From positions 62,001 to 126,000 of the forward strand of contig NZ_PHFJ01000002.1 in the NCBI RefSeq assembly GCF_003144535.1: 64,000 nucleotides of DNA, written 5' to 3'. This DNA comes from Proteus penneri (GTDB lineage Bacteria > Pseudomonadota > Gammaproteobacteria > Enterobacterales > Enterobacteriaceae). A program made the position numbers and the translations under genes. Positions 37,369 through 48,314 of this stretch are shown here, piece by piece. Numbering within the stretch: position 1 is the stretch's first letter; the number at the start of each line of letters is the position of its first letter. The notes below the pieces were generated by a model that ran no database searches, had not been told where the DNA came from, and was given only the letters and a program-made list of their open reading frames with translations.

Positions 37369-40173
37369 ATGCAGAACGGCGCAATGAAGGACTGGCTAGA
37401 ATCAACCTTTCTAGCAGGAGAGAATCAGTCTTACATAGAAGATATCTATGAAGACTACCTAACTGACCCAAACTCTGTTGACGAAAGTTGGAGAGAGATT
37501 TTTCAACAACTGCCCGCAAGTCAAGGCATAGAACAGTCGCATTCTCAAACCCGCGACTATTTCAGACGCCTCGCAAAAGAATCCACTCGATATCATACCT
37601 CGGTAAGCGATCCGGCAATGGACTCAAAACAAGTGAAAGTTTTGCAGCTCATTAATGCCTTCCGTTTTCGTGGTCACCAAAACGCTAATCTCGATCCGCT
37701 TGGTTTATGGAAACAAGAATCTGTGCCAGATTTAGATCCAGCTTTCCATAATCTAACTAAAGAAGACTTTGAAGAAACCTTCAATGTCGGTTCTTTTGCT
37801 ATCGGCAAAGAAACGATGAAGTTAGGTGATTTATATGAAGCACTGAAACGCATTTACTGTGGTTCAATCGGTGCTGAATATATGCATATCACTAATACTG
37901 AAGAAAAACGCTGGATACAACAACGTTTAGAATCAGTGAATGTAGCAGACCAATTCACGAAAGAAGAAAAGTTACGCTTCCTGACAGAGCTAACCGCAGC
38001 TGAAGGTTTAGAGCGCTATTTAGGCGCGAAATTCCCAGGTGCAAAACGCTTCTCTTTAGAAGGTGGTGATGCATTAGTTCCGATGTTAAAAGATTTAATC
38101 CGCCATGCTGGTAAACAAGACACTCGTGAAGTGGTTCTTGGTATGGCGCACCGCGGACGTTTAAACGTGCTGGTTAATATCTTAGGTAAAAAACCGGCTG
38201 ATTTATTTGATGAATTTGCGGGTATTCATAAAGAACATTTGGGAACAGGTGACGTTAAATATCACCAAGGTTTCTCATCTGATTTTGCGACTGAAGGCGC
38301 TCAAGTTCATCTCGCATTAGCTTTTAACCCATCTCACCTAGAGATTGTTAGCCCAGTTGTCATTGGTTCTGTTCGTGCTCGTCGAGATCGCTTAGATGAA
38401 GCGCGTAGCAATATGGTTCTTCCTATCACTATTCATGGTGATGCGGCTGTGACAGGTCAAGGTGTTGTGCAAGAAACCCTGAATATGTCTCAAGCGCGTG
38501 GCTATGAAGTCGGCGGTACAGTTCGTATTGTTATCAATAACCAAGTTGGTTTTACGACTTCAAATCCAAAAGATGCCCGTTCAACACAATACTGTACTGA
38601 TATTGTGAAAATGGTTCAGGCACCAATTTTCCACGTTAATGCAGATGATCCTGAAGCGGTTGCTTTTGTCACTCGCCTAGCATTAGATTTCCGTAATACC
38701 TTTAAACGTGATGTTATGATTGATCTCGTTTGTTACCGTCGTCATGGTCACAACGAAGCGGATGAGGCAAATGCGACTCAGCCTCTGATGTATCAAAAAA
38801 TCAAAAAACACCCAACACCACGTAAAATTTATGCGGATAAACTGGTTGCTCAATCATTGCTTGATGCCAATGATGTGACAGAGATGGTTAATCTCTATCG
38901 CGATGCGTTGGATCGGGGTGATTGTGTTGTTGAAGAATATCGCCCAATGGGGCTGCATTCTTACACATGGGAACCGTATTTAAATCACGAATGGAATGAA
39001 GAGTATCCACATAAAGTAGAGAAAACGCGTTTACAAGATTTAGCGCGTCGTGTGAGTACCGTTCCTTCAGAAATCGTGATGCAGTCTCGGGTTGAGAAAA
39101 TTTATGCTGACCGTGCTGCTATGGCTGAAGGAGAGAAACTACTCGACTGGGGGGCAGCAGAAACATTAGCGTATGCAACTTTAGTTGATCAAGGTATCAC
39201 CATTCGACTTTCTGGTGAAGATGCGGGACGCGGCACATTCTTCCATCGCCATGCCGTTATTCATAACCAAACAAATGGCTCTGTTTATGTACCATTAGCT
39301 AATGTTCATAATGCTCAAGGACAATTTAATGCCTGGGACTCTGTATTAACAGAAGAAGCAGTACTTGCATTTGAATATGGTTATGCCACAACAGAACCTC
39401 GAGGTTTAACGATTTGGGAAGCACAATTTGGTGACTTCGCAAACGTTGCTCAAGTGGTTATCGACCAATTCATTAGCTCAGGTGAGCAAAAATGGGGTCG
39501 TATGTGTGGTTTAGTCATGTTGTTGCCACACGGTTATGAAGGCCAAGGCCCAGAGCACTCTTCTGCACGTTTAGAACGTTATCTGCAACTGTGTGCAGAA
39601 CAAAATATGCAGGTTTGTGTGCCGTCAACTCCGGCCCAGGTTTATCATATGTTACGCCGTCAAGCGTTACGTGGCATGCGTCGCCCACTTATCGTAATGT
39701 CACCAAAATCACTGTTACGTCATCCATTAGCGGTTTCTGCGTTAGATGAATTAGCCAATGGTAAATTCTTACCGGTCATTGGTGAAATTGATGATTTAAA
39801 ACCAGCTGATGTGAAACGTGTTGTGATGTGCTCAGGTAAGGTTTACTACGATTTATTAGAGCAGCGTCGTGCTAATGAACAAAACAACGTTGCCATTATT
39901 CGTATTGAACAACTGTATCCATTCCCACACGAAGATATTGCGCAAATTCTGGCACCTTACTCCCATGTGAAAGATTTCGTTTGGTGTCAAGAAGAGCCTT
40001 TAAATCAGGGGGCTTGGTATTGCAGCCAGCATAATTTCCGTGATGCGATCCCTACGGGTGCAACATTACGTTATGCAGGACGTCCTGCATCAGCCTCTCC
40101 AGCTGTTGGTTATACCTCTGTTCATCAGGAGCAACAAAAAGCTCTGGTTGAAGACGCACTGAAAGTTGAATAA
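37369..40173 (+). CDS. sucA: SucA, 2-oxoglutarate dehydrogenase E1 component
   Basis: Thiamine-diphosphate decarboxylase that starts oxidation of 2-oxoglutarate to succinyl-CoA. The 934 residues match E. coli (933). The cofactor region carries GDAAVTGQGVVQETLN and later INNQVGFTTSNP. The C-terminal transketolase-like half has SGEDAGRGTFFHRHAV and HGYEGQGPEHSSARLER. AAGGGA precedes the ATG. It is in the operon with sucB 13 bases downstream. Confidence 0.98.
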   Translation: MQNGAMKDWLESTFLAGENQSYIEDIYEDYLTDPNSVDESWREIFQQLPASQGIEQSHSQTRDYFRRLAKESTRYHTSVSDPAMDSKQVKVLQLINAFRFRGHQNANLDPLGLWKQESVPDLDPAFHNLTKEDFEETFNVGSFAIGKETMKLGDLYEALKRIYCGSIGAEYMHITNTEEKRWIQQRLESVNVADQFTKEEKLRFLTELTAAEGLERYLGAKFPGAKRFSLEGGDALVPMLKDLIRHAGKQDTREVVLGMAHRGRLNVLVNILGKKPADLFDEFAGIHKEHLGTGDVKYHQGFSSDFATEGAQVHLALAFNPSHLEIVSPVVIGSVRARRDRLDEARSNMVLPITIHGDAAVTGQGVVQETLNMSQARGYEVGGTVRIVINNQVGFTTSNPKDARSTQYCTDIVKMVQAPIFHVNADDPEAVAFVTRLALDFRNTFKRDVMIDLVCYRRHGHNEADEANATQPLMYQKIKKHPTPRKIYADKLVAQSLLDANDVTEMVNLYRDALDRGDCVVEEYRPMGLHSYTWEPYLNHEWNEEYPHKVEKTRLQDLARRVSTVPSEIVMQSRVEKIYADRAAMAEGEKLLDWGAAETLAYATLVDQGITIRLSGEDAGRGTFFHRHAVIHNQTNGSVYVPLANVHNAQGQFNAWDSVLTEEAVLAFEYGYATTEPRGLTIWEAQFGDFANVAQVVIDQFISSGEQKWGRMCGLVMLLPHGYEGQGPEHSSARLERYLQLCAEQNMQVCVPSTPAQVYHMLRRQALRGMRRPLIVMSPKSLLRHPLAVSALDELANGKFLPVIGEIDDLKPADVKRVVMCSGKVYYDLLEQRRANEQNNVAIIRIEQLYPFPHEDIAQILAPYSHVKDFVWCQEEPLNQGAWYCSQHNFRDAIPTGATLRYAGRPASASPAVGYTSVHQEQQKALVEDALKVE

Positions 40174-40186
40174 ATAAGGATAGAAA

Positions 40187-41392
40187 ATGAGTAGTGTAGA
40201 CATTCTAGTACCGGATCTCCCTGAATCAGTTGCTGACGCATCGGTCGCAACTTGGCATAAAAAACCTGGTGATAGCATTCAACGCGATGAAGTGCTGGTT
40301 GAAATCGAAACAGATAAAGTTGTTTTAGAAGTTCCTGCAAGTGAAGCTGGTGTTTTAGAAAGCATTCTTGAAGAAGAGGGCGCTACTGTTGGTTCACGCC
40401 AATTGCTAGGCCGTATTCGTTTAGGTGATAGCACTGGCATTCCTGCTGATGTGAAACCTGCTCAAGATAGTACGCCAGCACAGCGTCAAAGCGCAGATAT
40501 TGCTGCAAAAGACAATAATGATGCCTTAAGTCCAACAGCACGTCGCTTAGTGGCTGAACACGATATTAACCCTGCGGATGTGAAAGGTAGCGGTGTAGGT
40601 GGACGTTTAACTCGCCAAGATATCGAAGGCCATGTTGCGAATAAGTCAACGGCACAACCTGTAGCAGAAGTTCCTCAAGCACCGTTATCTCACCGTAGCG
40701 AAAAACGTGTACCAATGACACGTTTACGTAAACGTGTAGCAGAACGTTTATTAGAAGCGAAAAACACCACTGCAATGTTGACAACATTTAACGAAATCAA
40801 CATGCAACCAATCAAAGAGTTACGTGCTCAGTATGGTGAAGCATTCGAAAAACGTCACGGTGTACGTTTAGGTTTTATGTCTTTCTATATTAAAGCCGTT
40901 GTTGAAGCCCTGAAACGTTATCCAGAAGTGAACGCTTCTATTGATGGCACTGATGTGGTTTATCACAACTACTTCGATATCAGTATTGCAGTATCGACAC
41001 CACGTGGTCTGGTAACACCAGTATTACGTGATGCGGATGCAATGAGCATGGCCGATATTGAGAAAAATATCAAAGCATTAGCTGTAAAAGGTCGTGACGG
41101 TAAGTTAACTGTTGAAGACTTAACTGGCGGTAACTTCACTATCACAAATGGTGGTGTTTTCGGTTCATTAATGTCAACTCCAATTATCAACCCACCACAA
41201 AGTGCCATTTTAGGGATGCATGCTATTAAAGATCGCCCAATGGCAGTAGATGGCCAGGTTGTTATTCTACCAATGATGTATCTGGCTCTGTCTTATGACC
41301 ACCGTTTAATTGATGGTCGTGAGTCTGTCGGTTTCTTAGTAACCGTTAAAGAGATGCTAGAAGATCCAGCTCGTTTATTACTTGATGTATAG
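40187..41392 (+). CDS. sucB: SucB, dihydrolipoyl succinyltransferase (E2)
   Basis: Core of the 2-oxoglutarate dehydrogenase complex that passes the succinyl group to CoA. The 401-residue protein has one N-terminal lipoyl domain with K44 in [11 protein letters not shown], an E3-binding domain near 110-150 ([21 protein letters not shown]), and the catalytic domain with [12 protein letters not shown] near the C-terminus. It follows sucA closely. Confidence 0.98.
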   Translation: MSSVDILVPDLPESVADASVATWHKKPGDSIQRDEVLVEIETDKVVLEVPASEAGVLESILEEEGATVGSRQLLGRIRLGDSTGIPADVKPAQDSTPAQRQSADIAAKDNNDALSPTARRLVAEHDINPADVKGSGVGGRLTRQDIEGHVANKSTAQPVAEVPQAPLSHRSEKRVPMTRLRKRVAERLLEAKNTTAMLTTFNEINMQPIKELRAQYGEAFEKRHGVRLGFMSFYIKAVVEALKRYPEVNASIDGTDVVYHNYFDISIAVSTPRGLVTPVLRDADAMSMADIEKNIKALAVKGRDGKLTVEDLTGGNFTITNGGVFGSLMSTPIINPPQSAILGMHAIKDRPMAVDGQVVILPMMYLALSYDHRLIDGRESVGFLVTVKEMLEDPARLLLDV

Positions 41393-41410
41393 GTAATAGA
41401 TATCGCTTTT

Positions 41411-41434
41411 AGGCAGGAGATGCTCCTCCTGCCT
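41411..41434 (+). other. Hairpin between sucB and sucC
   Basis: A perfect 9-bp GC-rich stem, AGGCAGGAG with CTCCTGCCT, with a 6-base loop and no T tract. It is inside the operon and may stabilise or process the transcript. Confidence 0.5.
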
Positions 41435-41553
41435 ACTTAGCAACAGACACAAGCATCAAAGAAGTACAGTGTGTTCGTGAAGCCAGATTTTACTGGCTTA
41501 TAGTCAAAAAAATAAGAAAGCCCGACTTTCAACAAGATTATGGATAGAACATC

Positions 41554-42720
41554 ATGAATTTACACGAGTATCAGGCAAAACAGCTTTTCACACGGTATGG
41601 ATTACCAGCACCTGCTGGTTTCGCCTGCACTACACCGCGTGAGGCAGAAGAAGCTGCATCAAAAATTGGTCAAGGCCCTTGGGTCGTGAAATGTCAGGTT
41701 CACGCGGGTGGACGTGGTAAAGCGGGCGGCGTAAAAGTCGTTAAATCTAAAGAAGAGATCCGCGCATTTGCTGAACAATGGTTAGGCAAACGTTTAGTCA
41801 CTTATCAAACAGATGCTAATGGTCAGCCTGTTACACAGATTTTGGTTGAAGCAGCAACTGATATTGCTAAAGAACTTTATCTTGGTGCGGTTGTTGACCG
41901 TGGTACCCGTCGCGTTGTCTTTATGGCCTCAACAGAAGGCGGCGTTGAAATCGAAAAAGTGGCGGAAGAAACGCCAGAACTTATTCATCGCGCAATTATT
42001 GATCCACTGACAGGCCCTATGCCTTATCAGGGACGAGAATTAGCATTTAAACTGGGTTTAAAAGGCAAGCAAGTCAGTCAATTTGCTAAGATCTTTATGG
42101 GATTAGCCTCTATTTTCTTAGAGCGTGATCTTGCGCTAATTGAGATTAACCCTTTGGTTATCACTAAAGAAGACGATCTGATTTGTCTTGATGGTAAATT
42201 AGGCGTAGATAGCAACGCGTTGTATCGTCAACCAGAAATGCGTGAAATGCACGATCCTTCACAAGAAGATCCTCGTGAAGCACAAGCGGCACAGTGGGAA
42301 CTGAACTACGTTGCATTAGATGGCAACATTGGTTGCATGGTCAATGGTGCAGGTTTAGCAATGGGTACTATGGATATTGTTAAACTTCACGGTGGCGAAC
42401 CCGCTAACTTCCTCGATGTAGGTGGTGGTGCAACAAAAGAGCGTGTAACTGAAGCATTTAAAATTATTTTGTCAGATGAAAATGTCAGTGCTGTATTAGT
42501 CAACATTTTCGGCGGTATTGTTCGTTGTGACTTAATCGCAGACGGTATTATTGGCGCAGTTGAAGAAGTTGGCGTTAATGTTCCTGTGGTTGTTCGTCTC
42601 GAAGGAAACAATGCAGAGTTAGGCACCAAAAAATTAGCGGATAGTGGATTAAATATTATCGCAGCTAAAAGCTTAACTGATGCCGCGAAACAAGTTGTTG
42701 CAGCAGCGGAGGCAAAATAA
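41554..42720 (+). CDS. sucC: SucC, succinyl-CoA synthetase beta subunit
   Basis: Beta subunit of the ADP-forming enzyme that makes succinate plus ATP from succinyl-CoA. It has 388 residues, as in E. coli. The ATP-grasp domain contains [14 protein letters not shown] near residue 50, and the C-terminal CoA-ligase domain carries [10 protein letters not shown]. The stop overlaps the sucD ATG (TAATG), consistent with equal subunit production. Confidence 0.98.
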   Translation: MNLHEYQAKQLFTRYGLPAPAGFACTTPREAEEAASKIGQGPWVVKCQVHAGGRGKAGGVKVVKSKEEIRAFAEQWLGKRLVTYQTDANGQPVTQILVEAATDIAKELYLGAVVDRGTRRVVFMASTEGGVEIEKVAEETPELIHRAIIDPLTGPMPYQGRELAFKLGLKGKQVSQFAKIFMGLASIFLERDLALIEINPLVITKEDDLICLDGKLGVDSNALYRQPEMREMHDPSQEDPREAQAAQWELNYVALDGNIGCMVNGAGLAMGTMDIVKLHGGEPANFLDVGGGATKERVTEAFKIILSDENVSAVLVNIFGGIVRCDLIADGIIGAVEEVGVNVPVVVRLEGNNAELGTKKLADSGLNIIAAKSLTDAAKQVVAAAEAK

Positions 42721-43589
42721 TGTCTATTTTAATCGATAAAAACACCAAAGTAATTTGCCAAGGTTTTACTGGTAGCCAAGGAACATTCCACTCTGAGCAA
42801 GCAATTGCTTATGGTACACAAATGGTCGGTGGCGTTACACCAGGTAAAGGCGGCACTACGCACTTAGGCTTACCGGTATTCAATACAGTGCGTGAAGCCG
42901 TTGAAGCAACAGGTGCAACTGCGACAGTTATCTATGTACCGGCGCCATTTTGTAAAGATTCAATCTTAGAAGCGATTGATGCAGGCATCAAACTAATTAT
43001 TACTATTACTGAAGGTATTCCTACGCTGGATATGCTGACTGTTAAAGTGAAATTAGATGAAGCTGGCGTGCGTATGATTGGCCCTAACTGCCCAGGTGTT
43101 ATCACTCCAGGTGAATGTAAGATTGGTATTATGCCTGGCCACATTCACTTACCAGGTAAAGTAGGTATTGTATCTCGTTCAGGTACATTAACTTATGAAG
43201 CTGTTAAGCAAACAACAGACGTTGGCTTAGGTCAATCAACTTGTGTTGGTATCGGTGGTGACCCAATTCCGGGTTCTAACTTTATTGATATTCTGAAGCT
43301 TTTCCAAGAAGATCCACAAACAGAAGCGATTGTAATGATCGGTGAGATTGGTGGTACAGCGGAAGAAGAAGCGGCCGCTTATATCAAAGATCACGTTACT
43401 AAGCCGGTTGTCGGCTATATTGCTGGTGTAACAGCGCCTAAAGGCAAACGTATGGGACATGCGGGTGCAATTATTGCTGGTGGTAAGGGCACCGCAGACG
43501 AGAAATTTGCTGCTCTTGAAGCTGCTGGTGTGAAAACTGTCCGTAGCTTAGCTGATATCGGTGAAGCAATTAAATCACTGATCAAGTAA
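42720..43589 (+). CDS. sucD: SucD, succinyl-CoA synthetase alpha subunit
   Basis: Alpha subunit that is phosphorylated on histidine and binds CoA. The 289 residues match E. coli. The N-terminal CoA-binding fold begins with [18 protein letters not shown], and the phospho-histidine H247 is in [12 protein letters not shown]. It is the last gene of the sdh-suc operon. In E. coli the SdhX small RNA is made from this 3' region. Confidence 0.98.
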   Translation: MSILIDKNTKVICQGFTGSQGTFHSEQAIAYGTQMVGGVTPGKGGTTHLGLPVFNTVREAVEATGATATVIYVPAPFCKDSILEAIDAGIKLIITITEGIPTLDMLTVKVKLDEAGVRMIGPNCPGVITPGECKIGIMPGHIHLPGKVGIVSRSGTLTYEAVKQTTDVGLGQSTCVGIGGDPIPGSNFIDILKLFQEDPQTEAIVMIGEIGGTAEEEAAAYIKDHVTKPVVGYIAGVTAPKGKRMGHAGAIIAGGKGTADEKFAALEAAGVKTVRSLADIGEAIKSLIK

Positions 43590-43628
43590 GTAACAATTCT
43601 GTTAATAATTTCAGATTAATACTATCTA

Positions 43629-43665
43629 AAATGCCAGTTTCCAAAAAAGAAGCTGGCATTTTTAT
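43629..43665 (+). terminator. Terminator of the sdh-suc operon
   Basis: A stem of nine pairs, AAATGCCAG with CTGGCATTT, has an A-rich loop and runs into T-rich sequence 40 bases after the sucD stop. Confidence 0.8.
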
Positions 43666-45075
43666 TTCTAGTTTCATTTAACAGCTTATATAAATAGCTA
43701 GTATTGTAATTAACATATCAATACCTTGCCTAAATTTACGCTAATAAGTTGTTTTATATTATCTTTTTTAAAAATTGATCTGTATGCGAAAACGCATTTT
43801 TCTATTTATTTACTTTATTGTCGATCCTAAAAATAATGATAAAAACCATAAACAAGTCTCTTGGATTGTTAAAAATAATATTTTAAATACGTGTTTTGAA
43901 TGAAAAGAGTGTCATCTAGAAAAAATGAACATTTGTTTTATGGTGTTTTCAATACTAGGTTCTTCTATAAATATCGTAATAATTAGCGTTAAATTTATAC
44001 AAGGATCACCCTGTAACGCTGATTTTTACTAAGAATATAAGACGGTTAAGCATGCTAATGAATGCATAAAGAAGAGAAGGAGGCAAGCTCTTTGGTAGGA
44101 AAAAATACCTTTCTATTATACAAAACATCAAAATGACGATTAAAGTCAGATTATGTTCTATTTATCGTTATAAGAATTGATAATAAGAAGTTGGTATTAT
44201 CTCGAAGAACATTTTGTTTAAATAAGAAAAAATAATAAAAAAGTTTTCGTATTATTTCTCATGTCGTTCAATGATTGACTTATTTAAATTATCTATCTTA
44301 TTGATTTATTTGTGGTTATTTGTTTTTGTGTAAATGGCTGTTTTGTATTTTGTCAGCTAAATATGGATTTATTGTACTTTTTCTATTTAGAATAAAAAAG
44401 AGGTTATAAAAAATAATATTAGGAATAAATAAGCAAGATTAGACTTTTTCATATATCTTTGTTAGATCAAAAATTGAGAGTATTTTTTTTATATATACAT
44501 TTTTGTAAATTTCAACTTATTAATTAATAGCTTATTTTTTTAAAATATTTATTATTTACCTGCAAAAAAATAAAATTGATATTAAAATTAATAAAACACA
44601 ATTAAATGTGTTTATTTTTAAGTCTTTTATGAAAATAAAAAGTTAATTTTATTATGGAAGTTATAAGGAGGTAAATAACACTCAAAAATAAAAACAACAT
44701 TGCATTAACACAATGGTAACTATTGGGCAATTTATTCGCAACTAGTTAACATTAAAGTGTTTTTTTGATGTGGGTCAAGTTATTAATTGTGGAAAAAAAT
44801 TCTGAATATGCTTAAATTGGCACACGATCAAATATGCTGTTACAAACCTAAAAGTCGTATTGTTGACCTAAGCTCAAAATTCAAATCTGGGTCACGCAAA
44901 ATATATTTATTATATGTAAATATAAGCGTACTATTTGTAAGGTATTGTGTTTTTGGTCTTTAATATTCGTTGTTGTTTTTAGAGGCATTTATTGCTGGTA
45001 GTTATGAGGCTTTATAATTTAATAAAGTCGGGTTGCCGCAAGTCGGTGTCTTCCTGCTAGGAGCAAGGAGTCAAG
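43666..45075. other. Long AT-rich region upstream of cydA without a recognised gene
   Basis: About 1.4 kb with very high A/T content and no credible coding sequence on either strand. In E. coli the mngR-mngAB genes lie between sucD and cydA. The last 300 bases form the cydA leader. Its end (GTCGGGTTGCCGC, then CTGCTAGGAGCAAGGAGTC) is noticeably more GC-rich than the rest, which suggests a functional untranslated region. Confidence 0.5.
44765..44778. promoter_or_regulatory. FNR-like site upstream of cydA
   Basis: TTGAT-GTGG-GTCAA matches the FNR consensus TTGAT-N4-ATCAA at nine of ten positions. It is about 300 bp before cydA, near where the main E. coli cydA promoter lies, so FNR control of cytochrome bd is plausible. 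Confidence 0.5.
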
Positions 45076-46641
45076 ATGTTTGATATTGTCGAACTGTCAC
45101 GGTTACAGTTTGCCTTAACAGCAATGTATCACTTCCTGTTTGTCCCATTAACGCTGGGTATGGCGTTTATGCTGGCAATCATGGAAACGATATATGTTCT
45201 GTCGGGTAAACAAGTTTACAAAGATATGACAAAGTTCTGGGGTAAGTTATTTGGTATTAACTTTGCTCTGGGTGTCGCAACTGGATTGACCATGGAGTTC
45301 CAATTTGGTACTAACTGGTCATATTTCTCTCATTACGTCGGTGATATCTTCGGTGCACCTTTAGCAATCGAAGGTTTAATGGCGTTCTTCTTAGAATCAA
45401 CTTTCGTCGGGTTGTTCTTCTTTGGTTGGGATCGCTTAGGTAAGAAGCAACACTTGATGGTAACTTGGTTAGTTGCTTTCGGTTCTAACTTCTCTGCTCT
45501 GTGGATCCTTGTTGCGAATGGTTGGATGCAAAACCCTGTCGCTGCAGACTTCAACTTTGAAACCATGCGAATGGAAATGTTGAGTTTTGCTGATCTGGTT
45601 TTAAACCCTGTCGCTCAAGTTAAATTTGTTCACACCGTTGCTGCTGGTTACTGTACTGGTGCATTCTTTGTTCTGGGTATCAGCTCTTACTACCTGCTCA
45701 AAGGTCGTGATATCGGTTTTGCAAAACGTTCTTTCGCAGTTGCTGCTACTTTTGGTATCGCAGCTGTATTATCTGTTATCGTGCTGGGTGATGAATCTGG
45801 TTACGAAATGGGTGACGTACAGAAAACCAAATTGGCTGCGATTGAAGGTGAATGGCATACAGAACCCGCTCCAGCTGCATTTAATCTGATTGCATTCCCT
45901 AATCAAGAAAAAATGGAAAACTCGTTTGCATTACAAATCCCTTATGTCATGGGTATTATTGCAACGCGTTCTTTCGACACACCTGTATTAGGCCTTAATG
46001 ATCTGATGAGTCAGCACGAAGTTCGTATTCGTAATGGTATGAAAGCTTACGAATTATTAAGCGAATTACGCGCAGGTAATACTGATCCTGCTATTCGTGC
46101 AGCATTTAATGATACTAAACAAGATTTAGGCTACGGCTTATTACTGAAGCGTTATACTGATAAAGTTGTTGATGCAACAGAAGAGCAAATCAAATCTGCT
46201 GCAAAAGATACTATTCCTAATGTCGCACCATTGTTCTGGTCGTTCCGTATCATGGTCGCTTCAGGCTTCCTGATGTTACTAGTTGTTGCGATTTCCTTCT
46301 GGACAGTTCTGTCTAACCGCATTGGTAACTATAAATGGTTACTGCGTGCTGCTCTGTTTAGTATTCCATTACCATGGATCGCAGTTGAAGCAGGTTGGTT
46401 TGTTGCAGAATATGGACGTCAACCATGGGCGATTGGTGAAATCCTGCCTACGGCTGTAGCAACTTCTTCATTGACACAGGCTGATATCCTAGTATCTATG
46501 GGACTTATCTGTGGTCTGTATACACTGTTCCTAATTGCTGAAATGTTCCTGATGTTCAAATTTGGTCGCCTTGGGCCGAGCAGCCTGAAGACGGGTCGCT
46601 ATCACTTTGAACAGAAGACAGCTTCTTCTCAAAGTAAGTAA
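45076..46641 (+). CDS. cydA: CydA, cytochrome bd-I oxidase subunit I
   Basis: Quinol oxidase subunit that carries hemes b558, b595 and d, used at low oxygen. The 521 residues match E. coli CydA (522). The heme ligand H19 is in TAMYHFLF, the quinol-binding Q-loop follows the fifth or sixth helix, and the signature [11 protein letters not shown] is present. A strong AAGGAG precedes the ATG. It is the first gene of cydABX-ybgE. Confidence 0.98.
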   Translation: MFDIVELSRLQFALTAMYHFLFVPLTLGMAFMLAIMETIYVLSGKQVYKDMTKFWGKLFGINFALGVATGLTMEFQFGTNWSYFSHYVGDIFGAPLAIEGLMAFFLESTFVGLFFFGWDRLGKKQHLMVTWLVAFGSNFSALWILVANGWMQNPVAADFNFETMRMEMLSFADLVLNPVAQVKFVHTVAAGYCTGAFFVLGISSYYLLKGRDIGFAKRSFAVAATFGIAAVLSVIVLGDESGYEMGDVQKTKLAAIEGEWHTEPAPAAFNLIAFPNQEKMENSFALQIPYVMGIIATRSFDTPVLGLNDLMSQHEVRIRNGMKAYELLSELRAGNTDPAIRAAFNDTKQDLGYGLLLKRYTDKVVDATEEQIKSAAKDTIPNVAPLFWSFRIMVASGFLMLLVVAISFWTVLSNRIGNYKWLLRAALFSIPLPWIAVEAGWFVAEYGRQPWAIGEILPTAVATSSLTQADILVSMGLICGLYTLFLIAEMFLMFKFGRLGPSSLKTGRYHFEQKTASSQSK

Positions 46642-46655
46642 CACAGGAGTCCACT

Positions 46656-47813
46656 ATGTTTGATTATGAAGTATTGCGATTTGTTTGGTGGCTACTGATT
46701 GGTATCTTACTAATTGGCTTTGCAGTCACTGACGGTTTTGATATGGGTGTTGGTGTGTTACTACGCGTTATCGCGAAAGATGACACTGAACGCCGTATTT
46801 TGATTAACTCTGTTGCACCTCACTGGGATGGTAACCAAGTATGGTTAATCACAGCAGGTGGTGCATTATTCGCTGCATGGCCAATGGTTTATGCTGCAGC
46901 ATTCTCGGGTTTCTATTTTGGTATGATTTTCGTACTGGCGGCTTTATTCTTCCGCCCAGTGGGTTTTGATTATCGTTCTAAACTGGAATCTCCAAAATGG
47001 CGTGGTATGTGGGATTGGGGTATCTTTATTGGTAGCTTCGTTCCACCATTAGTTATCGGTGTTGCTTTTGGTAACCTGTTACAAGGTGTACCTTTAGAAG
47101 TCGATAGCATGCAACGTGTATCTTATAATGGTACGACTAATGCGCTGATCAACCTGTTAAGTCTGTTAAACCCATACGGTTTATTAGCGGGTGTGGTTAG
47201 TTTAATGATGATTGTTGCACATGGTGCAAGTTATCTTCAAATGCGTACAACTGGTGAATTACATGAGCGTACTCGTAAAACAACGTACATTACCTCATTA
47301 ATTACTTTCATCGCATTCGCATTAGCAGGTGTATGGTTAATCTATGGTATCGATGGCTTTATTATTACAAGCGCTATTGATACAGCTGGTCCATCATCTC
47401 CACTACTGAAAACCGTTTCTCATGAAGCAGGTGCTTGGATGACTAACTACAACAATTATCCTGTGTTATGGGTATTACCGGCCTTAGGTCTGTTATCTCC
47501 ATTACTGGCGATTGTTGCAACTAAAGCAAATAAAGGGGGTTGGGCATTCCTGTTCACTTCACTGACAATTGCGGGTGTTATCCTGACGTGTGGTGTGACC
47601 ATGTTCCCATTTGTGATGCCTTCAAGCACTTTCCCAGATGTGAGCTTAACTATGTGGGATGCAACTTCTAGCCTGTTTACTCTTCAGGTGATGACAGTTG
47701 TTGCGATTATCTTTGTACCTATCGTTCTCCTTTACACCATTTGGTGTTACTGGAAAATGCATGGTCGCCTCGATAAGAAATTTATCGAAGGCAATAATCA
47801 TACTCTGTACTAA
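46656..47813 (+). CDS. cydB: CydB, cytochrome bd-I oxidase subunit II
   Basis: Second membrane subunit of the bd oxidase. The 385 residues (E. coli 379) have about nine transmembrane helices. Conserved segments include FAVTDGFDMGVG near residue 22, HWDGNQVWLITAGG near 55 and FRPVGFDYR near 98. It starts 14 bases after cydA with AGGAG upstream. Confidence 0.97.
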   Translation: MFDYEVLRFVWWLLIGILLIGFAVTDGFDMGVGVLLRVIAKDDTERRILINSVAPHWDGNQVWLITAGGALFAAWPMVYAAAFSGFYFGMIFVLAALFFRPVGFDYRSKLESPKWRGMWDWGIFIGSFVPPLVIGVAFGNLLQGVPLEVDSMQRVSYNGTTNALINLLSLLNPYGLLAGVVSLMMIVAHGASYLQMRTTGELHERTRKTTYITSLITFIAFALAGVWLIYGIDGFIITSAIDTAGPSSPLLKTVSHEAGAWMTNYNNYPVLWVLPALGLLSPLLAIVATKANKGGWAFLFTSLTIAGVILTCGVTMFPFVMPSSTFPDVSLTMWDATSSLFTLQVMTVVAIIFVPIVLLYTIWCYWKMHGRLDKKFIEGNNHTLY

Positions 47814-47825
47814 GGAGCATAGAGA

Positions 47826-47939
47826 ATGTGGTATTTTACATGGCTTCTCGGAACGCTCTTCGCTTGTAGTATTGCGGTGATCGCAGGACTGGCTTTCGAG
47901 CATGCTGAAGCGAAAAAAGCTTCAGAAAGTGAAGAATAA
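47826..47939 (+). CDS. cydX: CydX, small subunit of cytochrome bd-I oxidase
   Basis: A 37-residue single-helix protein beginning MWYFTWLLGTLFACS and ending in KKASESEE. The MWYF start, the helix to about residue 25 and the location after cydB are those of E. coli CydX, which is needed for oxidase stability. AAGGAG lies upstream. The stop overlaps the ybgE ATG (TAATG). Confidence 0.95.
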   Translation: MWYFTWLLGTLFACSIAVIAGLAFEHAEAKKASESEE

Positions 47940-48223
47940 TGTTGGATAAAAGCTACCAACTATTAGACAAGGGCCCTATTAGGGCTCTTGTTTTAATCAT
48001 GGCGTTGGTAATGGCATTTTGTGTCATGTGGGACCCTAGCCGATTTGCCGCGAACACAAGTTCACTGGCAATTTGGCAAAGTGTCCTTCTTATTTGGTCT
48101 GTATGTGCTGGAGCAACTTTTGGTCTAGCATTCCGTCCTAAGCATGTTGTTGCAAAATGTTTATTACATCCAATCCCTGCAATTATTATTTTGGTTGTTG
48201 GGCTAATTTACTTTTTCTTCTAA
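47939..48223 (+). CDS. ybgE: YbgE, cyd operon membrane protein
   Basis: A 94-residue inner-membrane protein with three hydrophobic segments (about 14-31, 43-62, 75-94). The family is found only next to cydAB and its role is unclear. The overlap with cydX shows coupled translation. The MWDPSRFAA motif after helix 1 is typical of the family. Confidence 0.9.
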   Translation: MLDKSYQLLDKGPIRALVLIMALVMAFCVMWDPSRFAANTSSLAIWQSVLLIWSVCAGATFGLAFRPKHVVAKCLLHPIPAIIILVVGLIYFFF

Positions 48224-48224
48224 G

Positions 48225-48277
48225 AAAATACCTTATTTCTACTCAGTGTATGAAAAAGAAATAAGGTATTTTATTTT
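48225..48277 (+). terminator. Terminator of cydABX-ybgE
   Basis: A perfect 16-bp stem, AAAATACCTTATTTCT with AGAAATAAGGTATTTT, has a 16-base loop and then ATTTTC. It sits immediately after the ybgE stop. Confidence 0.8.
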
Positions 48278-48314
48278 CTAAATATCCTTGCTACATTCGC
48301 TCACTTTTCTAACG

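Noticed and set aside
44654-44674. A six-codon upstream frame (MEVIRR) ending in AGG-AGG-TAA, before cydA
   Set aside because: The AGGAGG looks like a ribosome site, but no start codon follows at proper spacing and nothing links it to cydA translation 400 bases away.
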